From the NCBI RefSeq assembly GCF_028640845.1, contig NC_080542.1, positions 132,020,580 through 132,084,579 of the forward strand: a stretch of DNA of 64,000 bases, given 5' to 3'. The notes beneath the pieces are model-generated. The model was not told the DNA's origin. It made no database searches and was given only the letters and a program-made list of their open reading frames with translations. Positions 31,696 through 42,330 of the stretch are shown one piece after another. This DNA is from Ahaetulla prasina (Eukaryota > Chordata > Lepidosauria > Squamata > Colubridae). Position 1 is the first letter of the stretch, and each line of letters opens with the position of its first letter. The position numbers were made by a program, and so were the translations under genes.

Positions 31696-33717
31696 GTCTG
31701 GCAAAATCTGTTCTCAATCTGTATAACTGCTAAAGACTACTATAGAGTTTTCCTACTTGAAATCAATAGCGTCATTAAACTATACGTACCACAAACGACC
31801 ACCAAAATCAGGAAAAGCAAACTACCCATATCAATAAAAAAGCTTCAATCCAAAAAAAAAATCCCTCTGGAGAAGAAACAAAAAGGGCTATGTAGCAAAT
31901 TTCAAAAATCGCTACAGAAATATATGCAACCAAATAAAAACCGAACGCACAAATTACCAAACCAAGCAAGAAGAGGACCTTCTACGCACAAATTCTAATC
32001 GTGCCTTTTATAATTTTGTGAACAATAAGCTTAAAGACTCAAGATCCATCCCACCACTAAAAGATTCTAACGGCAAAGAATGCAATGATGAAACAATTAA
32101 AGCAAACCTCTTTAACACGTTCTTTGGCTCAGTTTTTGTTAACAGTGATGACACATATCTGACATTCCCAAATCGTACCACCAATGAGTATGACGACTTA
32201 ATACCTACAGATTTCACAGAAGATAATGTTGGAAAAGCTCTTCACAACTTGAAACCATTCTATCTATTGGACCTGATGGACTTTGTGCATACTTCTTAAA
32301 AAAACTTTCTACTAATATAGCAGAACCCCTAAGTATAATCTTTGATAAAGCTTTCATGACCAGTTCCCTTCCCAAACTTTGGTCACTAGCCACAGTCATC
32401 CCAATCTTCAGAAAAGGAGACACCAGCTTAGTTGAAAATTACAGACCAATCTCTCTATGCTGCGTCACCTGCAAAGTAATGGAATCAATCATCAACCAAT
32501 CCAATACCTTCCACTTAGAAACACACAACCTACTCTCTAATAAAACAATTTGGTTTCAGAAAAAAAATATCATTTGACTTACAATTTCTCCACTGTAAAA
32601 ACATATGGACTATAAATCTTGATCAAGGCAAAGCAATAGATGCAATCTACATAGACTTCTGAAAAGCTTGACTCAGTAGTACACGATAAACTTCTCCTAA
32701 AACTAAAATCCTATGGCATTTCAGGACCCCTTCACAATTGGATATCTGCTTTTCTGTCTAACAGACAACAAGTGGTTAAAATTGGCAATGCTCTATCAAA
32801 TCCTGTTCCTGTCAAGAGTGGCGTTCCTCAAGATAGCGTTCTTGGACCAACACTCTTTATTCTATACATAAATGATCTTTGTGACCATATCTCAAGTAAT
32901 TGTGTTCTCTTTGCTGACGATGTCAAACTATTTAACACCACAGACAATACATCTAACCGCTTGGTCTAAAACTTGGCAACTCCAAATCTCAACCAACAAA
33001 TGCTCAGTCTTACATATTGAAAAAAAGAACCTAAACACTAAGTACATGCTCGATGGACATTACCTTACAGATGACCCCCACCCTGTTAAAGACCTTGGAG
33101 TTTTCATATCAAATGATCTAAGTGCCAAAGCCCACTGCAACTACATAGCAAAAAAGGCTCTAAGAGTTGTAAACCTAATTTTGCGTAGCTTCTTTTCCAA
33201 AAACACTACACTACTAACCAGAGCATATAAAACATTTGCTAGGCCAATTCTTGAATATAGCTCACCTGTCTGGAACCCACACCACATCCCAGACATTAAT
33301 ACAATCGAACGTGTCCAGAAATATTTTACAAGAAGAGTTTTCCGTTCCTCTGAAAGCAACAAAATACCTTATAACACCAGACTTGAAATCCTAGGCTTAG
33401 AAAATTTAGAACTCCGTCGCCTTTGACAAGACCTAAGTTTAACTCATAGAATCATCTATTGTAATGTCCTTCCTGTTAAAGACTACTTCAGCTTCAATTA
33501 CAATAATACAAGAGCAACCAATAGATTTAAACTTAATGTTAACCGCTTCAATCTAGATTGCAGAAAATATGACTACTGTAACAGAGTTATCAGTGCTTGG
33601 AACACATTACCTGACTCTGTGGTCTCTTCTCATAATCCCAAAAGCTTTAACCAAAAACTATGTTTATATACTATATAATCTTTTTGTGTGATGCTTATGT
33701 ATATTGTTATGACAAAA

Positions 33718-33780
<63 letters not shown>
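31696..33780 (+). pseudogene. CR1/L3-like LINE with broken reverse transcriptase
   Basis: About 2.1 kb, flanked by ATGTA at 31691-31695 and 33781-33785 as a likely target duplication. Coding pieces appear in order. A pre-RT segment (around 32018-32299) has FNTFFGSVFVNSDD. The N-terminal RT motif ATVIPIFRKGDTSLVENYRP lies in 32356-32577. A piece at 32772-32969 has GVPQDSVLGPTLFILYIND and FADD, the catalytic motif (residues about 47-50). The C-terminal part (32872-33426) matches the copies at 27.9 and 29.5 kb. Stops and frameshifts separate the pieces, including near 32300, 32575 and 32950. After 33660 the final coding stretch is deleted, and the element ends in a long AAAT array (33714-33780). 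Confidence 0.9.
33714..33780. repeat. (AAAT)n tail of the LINE
   Basis: About 16 AAAT/TAAA tetramers at the 3' end of the LINE insertion. Confidence 0.95.
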
Positions 33781-34149
33781 ATGTATTTACAATGATTGAA
33801 CATCCTAGGGTCCTTTGGTCATCATTTGTGTCCTTTCCGGTCAGTTTCTGACAGCAAAGTCAATGGTGAAAACCAGATTTGCTTAACAGTAAGTAGTTCA
33901 CTTAACAACTGTGGTGATTCAACAACTGTGGCAAAAAAGTTGCAAAATTGGGTTTAACAACTTTGTTTAACAATGGAAATTCTGGTCCCAGTTATAGTCA
34001 TAAGTCAAGGACTATCTGTAATATTTATCCCTAGAGATAGCTCTTCTATCTTTTGCTACTCTAACTAGCATTATCTTAGTATGTTAAATTTTGGACTGAT
34101 TTATGTTTTCATCTGGAATCCTTGCTCTGTTCTCCCTTTTTCCCCCTAA

Positions 34150-34604
34150 AAGGGGGTGAAAATTTGGGTGCATCTTATACACTGAATATAGCCCCGCTCA
34201 CCCACTGGCCCTCATCCTTTGGCCTCTGCCTCCCAGCAATTTACCTCCTTGCAGCAAGCAGCAAGAAGAAACAGCCCATTTCAGCTTCAGCACAGCCTAA
34301 TTAGCACAAGTGGATTGTCCCTTGGATGGCCTCCCGACTCTCAGCTGTTTCAGGCTGCAGGGATTGGCATGCCCTATTGCTGTGTGGGCCTCTGCTGCTT
34401 GCTGCAAGAAGGTAAATTGCTGGGAGCAGATAATCAAGCTATGCTGAAAACGAAAATGAAAGTAAAACAGGTTGTTTGCTATTTGCTATAACAAAGCAAA
34501 ATTGCTGGGAGGTAGAGGCAGATTTCTTTTTCTTGTTTTCTTCACCAAAAAAGGTAAGTGCGTCTTATAGTCCAGAGCGTCTTATACTCCAAATAATATA
34601 GTAA
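34150..34604. mobile_element. Mariner-like MITE relative, incomplete
   Basis: GGGTGCATCTTATACACTG near 34168 and GCGTCTTATACTCCAAATAA near 34577 resemble the inverted ends of the 38.1 kb element. The outermost left end is not visible. The interior has GCTGCTTGCTGCAAGAAGG and its near-inverse, CTTGCAGCAAGCAGCAAG. Confidence 0.5.
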
Positions 34605-35040
34605 TTAATTTTATTTATTAAGCATATTTTCATAATTTCCTGTTGAGCAACTCTCAGCACTGAAGTATGCATGTCCACTTAAAAATAACCGAGTTCGGTA
34701 TTGCTTACTTTCAGGAAAGTGCGGTCACAACAAATTGACAATCAGCAATCTTCTGCTGATAGCCTAAATCTGTCATCTGAATTGGTTGCTATATTTTTTC
34801 CAAAAGTTGTATCAGCCTTTCTTTTTATACCAGGGGAAAAAATAATAATCCGTAGTTGCTGTTTCCATATTGGGTATTTTGCAAGGCATAATTGGTTGCT
34901 TGAATGGGCTTTATTTTCAGTAGTACTAGACCTAACTATTTGAAATGGGAACTTGGTAAACTAATTCATTAGCTGATTTACAGTATCTAACTCTATTTTT
35001 CTTGGTTCAAACACTTGAAAGTATAGCTCTGGATGAAAAT
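34605..35040. other. Unannotated stretch
   Basis: No gene or repeat recognised. Confidence 0.4.
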
Positions 35041-35048
35041 GTGCTAGA

Positions 35049-35147
35049 GTAGGGGTCTCCAACCTTGGTCCCTTTAAGTCCCTTTAAGACTTCAACTCCC
35101 AGAGTTCCTCAGCCAGCTTTGCCAAGGGACCAAGGTTGGAGACCCCT
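35049..35147. mobile_element. Fold-back hAT-like MITE, 99 bp
   Basis: AGGGGTCTCCAACCTTGGTC and its inverse at the right end form the arms. GTGCTAGA (35041-35048) and GTGCTAGT (35148-35155) are an 8-bp target duplication with one mismatch. CTTTAAGTCCCTTTAAG is a small internal tandem repeat. Confidence 0.85.
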
Positions 35148-35196
35148 GTGCTAGTGGACAAGTGGCAGTTTTTCAAGAGTCACATGTACACAAAAG

Positions 35197-35765
35197 TGTT
35201 GTGTCTTGCCCGCTCTCACCGCAGCCGGGGTCTGCTTATCTGCTTCCGAACACTGAAGAATGTCCTCCCGGCCCCAGCCCTGGCTCCATGCCCAGACAGG
35301 CTGAGGAGGGGGCATCTCCCGGCCCCTGCCCTGGCTCCATGCCCAAGCAGGCTGCAGAGGAGGGAGCATCCCCCAGCCCCAGCCCTGGCTCCATGCCCAG
35401 GCAAACGGAGCAGCTAGACCCCTCCCCCTCCTCCACAGTATGTGAGCCTGAGGAAAGTTTATTTCCAACAGCTGCTGATTGGAGTGACCCTCGCATCAGA
35501 AGACTGGATAGGCGGAGGCAACAGAAGGAAGGGAGGGGCAGGCCTTAATGAGTGCTGAGTCATGGAGCTACACCCCATGGCCTATATAAAGGATCTGCTT
35601 TCTGGCAGTCTCTGAGTCAGGCAAATTCGAACTTATCTTGCTGAAGTCACTTTCTGGTCTCCTGCCTGCTCTGAGGACTTTGCTAGGACTTTGGGCAGAG
35701 CTGCAGAGGCAAGCCTGATTCGGATTTCCCTGACCCGGCCGTCAGCGGAGGAGTGGGACACGACA
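35197..35765 (+). mobile_element. Solo LTR, 569 bp, with internal 51-54-bp tandem repeats
   Basis: Ends TGTTGTGTC and GACACGACA are inverted and follow the TG...CA rule. AAAAG flanks both sides (35192-35196 and 35766-35770), a perfect 5-bp target duplication. A strong TATA box, TATATAAA, lies at 35583-35590. The U3-like part has three GC-rich tandem units (35266-35405), each with TGGCTCCATGCCCA. There is no internal coding region or second LTR, so it is a solo LTR. A 5-bp duplication suits Ty3/Gypsy or some retroviral elements; the class is undecided. The proline-rich open frames here come from the tandem units. Confidence 0.88.
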
Positions 35766-35988
35766 AAAAGCAGCATTACAGCTGTCATTCTTATGACGGA
35801 AGTGTTCTGATTAGTCATTATAGTTCATGATACAGATTATACTAATACTAAAATGTATTTCATTTCAGAGTTTAATTCGTACTTCATCTCTAAATAAAAA
35901 CATGTCTGTCCGGTTTTCACATGCATTTTATTTTCTTATTACAATAACCTTTTCTACCTGTAAACAGAAAGTTCAAAATGGTGTGAAT

Positions 35989-36209
35989 AAGGGGTAGTAT
36001 TCACTTACCTTCGCTACGGGTTCACAAATGTGAGCGTGCATGTGCGCTGGCTTTGCTTGCATGCGCCACCTCCACACATGTGCAGGACCTTCTGCGCATG
36101 CACCGAGCATCAAAAACAAGACGTGATTACGTCTGGGCAGGTGGGCAGAGGCTCACGCCACCACTACCGATTCGCTCAAATGGGTAGAACTGACTCAATA
36201 CCACCACTG
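35989..36209. mobile_element. hAT-like MITE (CAGTGGTG-type), 221 bp
   Basis: A perfect 8-bp duplication GTGTGAAT flanks it (35981-35988 and 36210-36217). The left end has GGGTAGTATTCACTTACC and the right end CTCAATACCACCACTG. The interior has several GCATGCGC-like CpG phrases and TACCGATTCGCTC. Confidence 0.85.
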
Positions 36210-36408
36210 GTGTGAATATATTTTTTTCTATCAACTGGAAAAAGAAACTGTTTCCTCCCCCCACTTCCCTGTACATTCATCCTATAACCTGAGGAAAAGA
36301 CAGCTGTGAGCTGTCTTGAATGACGACTGAAATGAAAAGGTGCAAGGCATGTGTGAAGCAGTCCTTTGACAACTTCAGTTTACTTTCAATATGATTTCTT
36401 CTTTTAAT

Positions 36409-36795
36409 AGGCAAAGGTAAAGGTAAAGCTAAAGATAAAGGTAAAGGTTCCCCTCGCACATATGTGCTAGTCGTTGCCGACTCTAGGGGGCGGTGCTCAT
36501 CTCCATTTCAAAGCCAAAGAGCCAGCGCTGTCCGAAGACGTATCCTTGGTCATGTGGTCGGCATGACTCAACACCAAAGGCGCACGGAATGCTGTTACCT
36601 TCCCACCTAGGTGGTCCCTATTTTTTTTACTTGCATTTTTACATGCTTTCGAAACTGCTAGGTTGACAGAAGCTGGGACAAGTAACGGGAGCTCACCCTG
36701 TTACACGGCAGCACTAGGAATTCAAACCGCTGAGCTGCCAACCTTTCGATCGACAAGCTCAACGTCCTAGCCCCAGAGCCACCGCATCCCTCTAT
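36409..36795 (-). mobile_element. Sauria SINE
   Basis: On the minus strand the element starts GGATGCGGTGGCTCTGG. It has a B-box-like GCGGTTTGAATTCCTAG and the conserved middle CTCCCGTTACTTGTCCCAGC. The BovB-related 3' end CTAGAGTCGGCAACGACTAG is followed by a (GGTAAA)-type tail at 36411-36445. It is full length by landmarks. Sauria SINEs are known to borrow BovB machinery, and BovB pieces are present in this window. Confidence 0.9.
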
Positions 36796-36866
36796 TTAAT
36801 AGGTTACCTCTTTGCAAAAAAGAGGTAAAAAACTTTCTTTTTCTTTTCTTTTCTTTTTTTTTTTAC

Positions 36867-36930
36867 ACCTGAATCTATTTTTTGCAGAGGTATTTAATAA
36901 GTTACCTGTTTGCAAAAAATAGATTCAGGT
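36867..36930. repeat. Perfect 20-bp inverted repeat with A/T-rich outer arms
   Basis: ACCTGAATCTATTTTTTGCA (36867-36886) and its inverse (36911-36930) enclose a 24-bp spacer. T-rich sequence to the left and A-rich sequence to the right extend the symmetry. A partial direct copy of the spacer region lies at about 36796-36830. Confidence 0.9.
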
Positions 36931-36967
36931 ATAAAAAAAAAAAGAAAGTAAAATACAAAATGCAATA

Positions 36968-37288
36968 TAGGTAATCCTCAATTTACAACTGCAATCAAGC
37001 CCAAGCATTCTGTTGCTAAGCGAAATGTTTGTTAAGTGAATTTTATGACATTTCTTGTTAAGTGAATTACTGCAGTTGCCAAGTTTGTGAATTATGCTTC
37101 TTTGTTGGCTTTGCACCTGGGATACTGCAACAGTCATAAATCTGAATCAGTTACCAAGCCTTTGAATTTTGATCTCATGATCATGGGCTGCAATGGTCGT
37201 AAGTGTGAAAAATGGACGTAAGTTACTTATTCCATTTTGAACAATCTCTTGTTCTGTTTGAACAAACCGTTGTAAGTTGAGGACTATT
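36968..37288 (-). mobile_element. Pogo/Tigger-like MITE
   Basis: Starts AGGTAATCCTCAATTTACAA and ends GTTGTAAGTTGAGGACTATT. The interior is the inverse of the plus-oriented copies (GTTAAGTGAATTACTGCAGT, TTTTGATCTCATGATC). Confidence 0.75.
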
Positions 37289-37426
37289 TATAATTTGACT
37301 GAATTAGTACAATTTAACAACTTCAAAAGAAAACTTGATAAAAAAATTATTATTATTTTTTAAAACATTAAAAAAATGAAAATAGAATCAGCAGTAATAA
37401 AAGAAGCGGATGTGGGGTGTGGGGGG

Positions 37427-37860
37427 TACCGTATATACTTGTGGATAGCCTGATAATTTTGGGTGAGAATTTTAAATATATCTAAATTTGGAGTTATCTT
37501 ACTCATAGAATAGAATAGAATTTTTTATTGGCCAAGTGTGATTGGAATTTGTCTTGGTGCATATGCTCTCAATGTACATAAAAGAAAAGTTACGTTCATC
37601 AAGGTACAACATTTACAACACAATTGATGGTCAATATATCAATATAAATCATAAGGATTGCCAGCAACAAAGTTATAGTCATACAGTCATAAGTGGACAG
37701 CTTATCTGCAAATATATATGGCAATACTCATTAAAAGTCCACATACTGTATATCCTGTACATATCTGCATATAAGTCCATGGATAAACCAATTCTTGAAT
37801 TTGTAAAGAAAATCCCTTGAAAAATATGAGTTAGTTTATCTGTGAGTAGTGCATTTTTCA
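37427..37860. mobile_element. Tigger-like fragment split by a CR1/L3 insertion
   Basis: TACCGTATATACTTGTGG at 37427 and GTATATCCTGTACATATCTG with CATATAAGTCC near 37747-37775 resemble Tigger-type ends. They lie either side of the insertion at 37506-37700. Weak and decayed. Confidence 0.35.
37506..37700 (-). mobile_element. CR1/L3-type (snake) LINE 3' end
   Basis: Minus-oriented: short AATAG tail, AATTTTTTATTGGCCAAGTG, ATAAAAGAAAAGTTACGTTC, GCAACAAAGTTATAGTCATA. A small deletion removes part of the conserved block after GTGTGATTGG. Confidence 0.88.
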
Positions 37861-38119
37861 TGGTATTTTGGTTAAAAATTTGAGAATCAATTTATCTTCT
37901 TATAAATATATCTATGAGTGTATACAGTTCGGTACATTTATCTATCCAAATTACATACATATTTATTATCACACATATTTTCAAATGTCTAACCATATTC
38001 AGACCTCATTCTGATATATCTGTGTTAAAGGAATGTTTTTGGCACACTGCATCCTAAGAGATGAGCCAGGAAATCACATATACATTTTCAATTTCTTCAG
38101 TATAAATCTATGTGATCTA

Positions 38120-38596
38120 CTGTATTTTTCAGAGTATAAGACGCACAGGAATATAAGACACACTGTAGTTTTTGGGGAGGAAAATAAGAAAAAAGCTAAT
38201 TGGCAGGTGGATTGGCCTCCGGGAATACCCTCAATCAGCTGTTCTCAGAGGTGAATTTTAGCAACAGGTTCCTTGGTTGTGAGCTCTGTGCCTTGCTTTT
38301 TTTTTGCTTTTTTTTTTCTGCCTCTGAAACTCCATTTCAGAAAAAACTTTTTTCTGCTTCTGAAAGCCTCCAAAACAGAGTTTCAGAAAAAAAGCCTCTG
38401 AAGCTCTGTTTGGGAACTTCTTTTCTAAAGCTCCGTTTGGGGCTTTTTTTCTGAAGCTCCATTTCTGATGCTTTTTTCAGCCTCTGAAACCTCCATTTGA
38501 GAAGCTGGGCAGGGCTACATTCAGAGTATAAGACGCACCCAGATTTTCATCCTTTTTTGGGAGAAAAAGGTGCATCTTATACTCCGAAAAATACTG
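38120..38596. mobile_element. Mariner-like MITE, 477 bp, TA-flanked
   Basis: Inverted ends CTGTATTTTTCAGAGTATAA and TTATACTCCGAAAAATACTG are flanked by TA (38118-38119, 38597-38598). The interior, about 38318-38505, is a degenerate tandem array of units around GAAGCTCCGTTTGGG and its inverse. No transposase remains. Confidence 0.85.
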
Positions 38597-38598
38597 TA

Positions 38599-39078
38599 AG
38601 TAGGCAGAGAAGTAGTTTATGGGAATTTTAGCATCCAAATTTTAATATAAATTTTATAACAAAGGTTTAATGTAACGACTGTAGAAACCAAATCCTATTA
38701 GATAGATCGCTAATGCTTAAGCTATTGGAGAGCTATGGTTACTTTGCTTATGATTACTACGGGGAATTGGGATGCTGAATTGAAGGAAAACTAGAAAGAT
38801 TGATAACTCTTTAGAATAGAAGTAGCTTTTTTTCTAGGCCTCTATAGACCAACTTTGTTTTACTTTAAAAGTTTCTCACCACAGACTGATGTAACTGTCC
38901 TTATGGAGATGATGCAATGAGACATTTCACATCATTTTATCCACCTGGACTTGCAACTGCAGAAGTCAGAAGAAACTATTATCCACGCAGAGAAGTGTCT
39001 TCTGTTTTCTGCAAATGCCAATGGTAAGTTTTGAACCAAAATGAAGTGAGGTAAGAATTTTATTTTCACTAACGCAGT
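38599..39078. other. Unannotated stretch
   Basis: No gene or repeat recognised. Confidence 0.4.
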
Positions 39079-39475
39079 ATTTCCTAACCTTTGGAGAGAA
39101 AGGAACAACTGACAGAGATTTGTAGGAAGCATTATTTAGATAAAAAGAGCCAAAACAGTTTTTAAAAATAATTCAGAACAAGGTAACATTCAAAGCAAAA
39201 TAGACAGATGTCTTCTTAATTCACTGGTATATAAGAATGGGAAGAGGGGGGAATTATTCCAATTATTATTATAGCCAATCTCAAAAAATCAGTTTCTGCC
39301 TTCATGTAGAGTTCATTTCGTGGCATGATTGATCTAGTGCAGCTGACACATTTTTGGCAAGTTTCAGGTGTATAGACTTCAATTCCCAGAATTCTCAGCA
39401 ATGGTGATGCTGGCGGGAGGAATTCTGGATCCTGAAGGATACACATCGAGAAGTTGGCATGGTTGGGAAACTGAA
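39079..39475. mobile_element. Possible fold-back MITE, decayed
   Basis: CAGTATTTCCTAACCTTTGG at the left pairs with GTTGGCATGGTTGGGAAACTG at the right. GACTTCAATTCCCAGAATTC is shared with the fold-back family. About 260 bp of unrelated sequence lies inside. Confidence 0.45.
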
Positions 39476-40291
39476 CTAGCGTAAGCTTCTAGAAGTTCAT
39501 TTGCTTTGGAAACCAGCATTAAAGTCTACATTTTATTTATCAGGTAAATAGATCAGATAAATAAATAGAGGTTGCTTCATAAGCTAATTTGAAGTTTAAG
39601 CTCATGTTATCTTTGCTTCTATTGTTCTTTTTTGACCAAAAACCAGTCTGGACTTTACTTCCCTCTCAATTTGGCCAAGACTATGGAGTAGCATAAGTTG
39701 GTACAGAAAGAATCTGACAATCTAAGCCCCTTAGGGATATATAAGATGTATAAAAAGAAAAAAAATGTAAAAAAAAATCAATGAGGCACTGACTGGTTTT
39801 GGTTCAATTTTTCGAAGAACATCTTGATCAAATTATTTCAGGTCTTATGGTACTTTGCCTGCCAATTTTTTTCAGAAAAAAAAGTTATATGTTGAAAAAG
39901 TTGTAATCATATGAGAGAACTAACTCTGGTCCTGAATCCCTGCCCAGAATTCAGTCACAACAACAATTACAGTTATGTGATTAATTTCAATTCTGAAAGC
40001 ACATGTCCCTTTATGCTTGCTGTTTGTTCAGGGCCAAAGGTGACCTTGTCATTATTTACTATTCATAAATGTCATGACATAAGAGAAGTAAACATATATA
40101 CACAGTCCATCTAATTATAAATAAAACTTCTATGGGTATGACAGTGGCCTCATAAATGGATGTCCAGTTCAGCTATCCAGATGATTGCTTCTGTTGTTGC
40201 TTCATCATATATTCTAGGGAATCAGAGAATGTAAATTCTGAGCAATCTTGCATAATATATTTAATAGTTTGCATGCCAGCACCACAATCGC
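39476..40291. other. Unannotated stretch
   Basis: No gene or repeat recognised. Confidence 0.4.
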
Positions 40292-40299
40292 AACAAGGG

Positions 40300-40669
40300 C
40301 AGTGGTGGGATTCAAATAATTTAACAACCAGTTCTCTGCCCTAATGACCAGCTGGGTAGGTGTGGTTCGATGGTCATGTGACTGTGTGGGCGTGGTCAGC
40401 TCAACGTCACTCACTTCAATGGGCGCTTTGCCTTAGCTATTACAATGTAATAAGGGTTAACCAGAGAGGCAGTTACTGTAAGCAGGGCAATAAAGATTAG
40501 GCTAGAAAAACCACCAGAATATTTCCTTCCTGCCTTCCTTACAGGATTAGCCCTGTAAAGTGGAAAAAAACAAAATAAGATTTCTTCCAACAATCGGTTC
40601 TCCAAACTGCTTAGAAAGTTAACAACTGGTTCTCCTGAATAGGGGCGAACTGGCTGAATCCCACCATTG
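40300..40669. mobile_element. hAT-like MITE (CAGTGGTG-type), 370 bp
   Basis: A perfect 8-bp duplication AACAAGGG flanks it (40292-40299, 40670-40677). Termini CAGTGGTGGGATTC and GAATCCCACCATTG are inverted repeats, and sub-terminal AACAACCAGTTCTC pairs with GAACTGG-type sequence. It is the longest member here. Its interior 40359-40597 also occurs, without the ends, at 41343-41592. Confidence 0.9.
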
Positions 40670-40677
40670 AACAAGGG

Positions 40678-41010
40678 TAATATTTCCATTCCCACTGATA
40701 TAGGGCAGAGGCACTTCTTACAGTATCACACCTATTTCTGTTCAATTTCATGCAGAGCAAGGCATATAAAAACAGGTGGTTTGGTAGAGGGTTCATTAAT
40801 GGTCAGGTCCCAAGAAGATAACCTTGAACCATTCCTCTCTCCTGGAATTCTTGGGGTTAAACTGGGAAGATGTTAAGTGAACAGCTGACTTCCACGCTGG
40901 CCTATGGGATTTCAATCTTGAGCATTGTCCTGGGGAATAGGGAGGGAATTGTTCAGCATCCTTGACCATCACTAAACTAGAGCTTGTTGTCTTCTAATTT
41001 GAGGTGATAT
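40678..41010. other. Unannotated spacer
   Basis: No gene or repeat recognised. Confidence 0.4.
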
Positions 41011-41950
41011 TGTGGGAAGCCACCCCTGCCCCCTGTAGAAGAATGAAATATTTTTAGGAAATATTAAAAAGGCAGATATTATATTTCCCTAAAGGGAGAA
41101 ATGGAGAAACATGCTCTTGGAGAGAGAAAGCAGCCCCCACCTTCCTTAATAGCCCTCAGCAGATGTCAGCACTTAAGAGATAAAGAGTTTATTGAAAGAA
41201 GCCAAGTATCTAGGTAGCTCTATTCATAGGCAAAGCAAATATTGCAGGCAGAAATCCATTCAAGACGGATATTTTGAAATTACCTGCAGCAAAGTCTGAA
41301 CAAAGGTACGATTAGCCATCAAGTCACAATAGGAATTGGCTTGGTGTGGTTCGATGGTCATGTGATTGTGTGGGCGTGGTCAGCTCAACGTCACTCACTT
41401 CAATGGGCGCTTTGCCTTAGCTATTACAATGTAATAAGGGTTAACCAGAGAGGCAGTTACTGTAAGCAGGGCAATAAAGATTAGGCTAGAAACACCACCA
41501 GAATATTTCCTTCCTGCCTTCCTTACAGGATCCTTACAGGATTAGCCCTGTAAAGTGGAAAAAAACAAAATAAGATTTCTTCCAACAATCGGATTTCAGA
41601 ACACAAGCTCCCTCATTGCATCACCCTCAGAAACTTCAATCAAACATAGCTCAGACAAATACCTAGGGTTTGTACTTTGCCTATAGAGCCAGCTATGACT
41701 CCTACATAACCCCTACATGGCCCCGTGGAAGTCTGACAATATCCAACAGAATACATGCACAGGAACAGGAAGTTCAAGGGCAAAGCCCAAAGAAGGTATA
41801 AAAACCCTTCATTCTCAACTCCATTTTAGTCAGCTGCACAGAACCCATGTGGTTCTGCTTCATCATTAAACCATCTTTCCAATCAGCCTCCATGCTTCCA
41901 ATATCTTTCTCTCAGCTTGGAACTGAACCAGATGGATATTTCTTCCCACA
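41011..41950 (+). mobile_element. Solo LTR of an endogenous retrovirus-like element, copy 1
   Basis: Ends TGTGGGAAG and CTTCCCACA are perfect inverted 9-mers. A TATA box, TATAAAA, lies at 41797-41803 and a likely poly(A) signal ATTAAA at 41865-41870, so promoter and terminator are in LTR order. Copy 2 (47263-47938) matches along its length. Copy 1 carries an extra 250-bp segment (41343-41592). Flanks are ATAT and GTAT, a possible 4-bp duplication with one mismatch. No gag, pol or env sequence adjoins it. Confidence 0.8.
41343..41592. mobile_element. Internal fragment of a hAT MITE, without ends
   Basis: Nearly identical to 40359-40597 (GTGTGGTTCGATGGTCATGT through CTTCCAACAATCGG). It has an 11-bp tandem duplication CCTTACAGGAT, and no terminal repeats or target duplication. 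LTR copy 2 shows the site without it. Confidence 0.88.
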
Positions 41951-42072
41951 GTATGATATTGCTACGTACTGCATAGGAGTGGGATGCAATGTGCCAGAAA
42001 TGATACACAGTGTCTGGCAGAGTGGGACATCAACTATTTGGGTGTGGGTGCTCTTAAGCCCCATGCTGGCAC

Positions 42073-42229
42073 AAATGAAACAAACAAAATGTTAAAAAGT
42101 TATGATATTTATGTAGTTACTTACCAAGCACATCTAAATTATATTAAAGTAACCAAAATAACTTTACAATCCCCAAGGCATGTCATAACTTTTGAGCACC
42201 CCTAATGTTTGGAAATTGAAAGTTGAAAA
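42073..42229 (+). repeat. Unclassified interspersed repeat, copy 1
   Basis: AACAAACAAAATGTTAAAAA to GGAAATTGAAAGTTGAAAAA; about 160 bp that recurs at 54261-54420 with roughly ten differences. No coding or tRNA-like part seen. Confidence 0.8.
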
Positions 42230-42330
42230 AAATGATACTCCCTACTGGCTGTATATTCAGCTGTAGAATAAACCAAAGCCAAGGTTGTTGTTCATAGGGT
42301 GTTTAGTATCAGCACCCCAGGGTTTTTTTA

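Larger units (their letters stand above)
31557..34018 (+). mobile_element. Pogo/Tigger-like MITE interrupted by a LINE
   Basis: The left part (31557-31695) begins CAGGTAATTCTTGAATTATA after TA. The right part (from about 33786) resumes at TTTACAATGATTGAACATCC and ends AAGTCAAGGACTATCTG before TA at 34019. Removing 31696-33785 restores family-like order, so the LINE landed inside it. Confidence 0.8.

Noticed and set aside
35136..35548. Proline-rich open frames on both strands (up to 128 codons)
   Set aside because: They come from three tandem units inside a solo LTR and exist in several frames at once.
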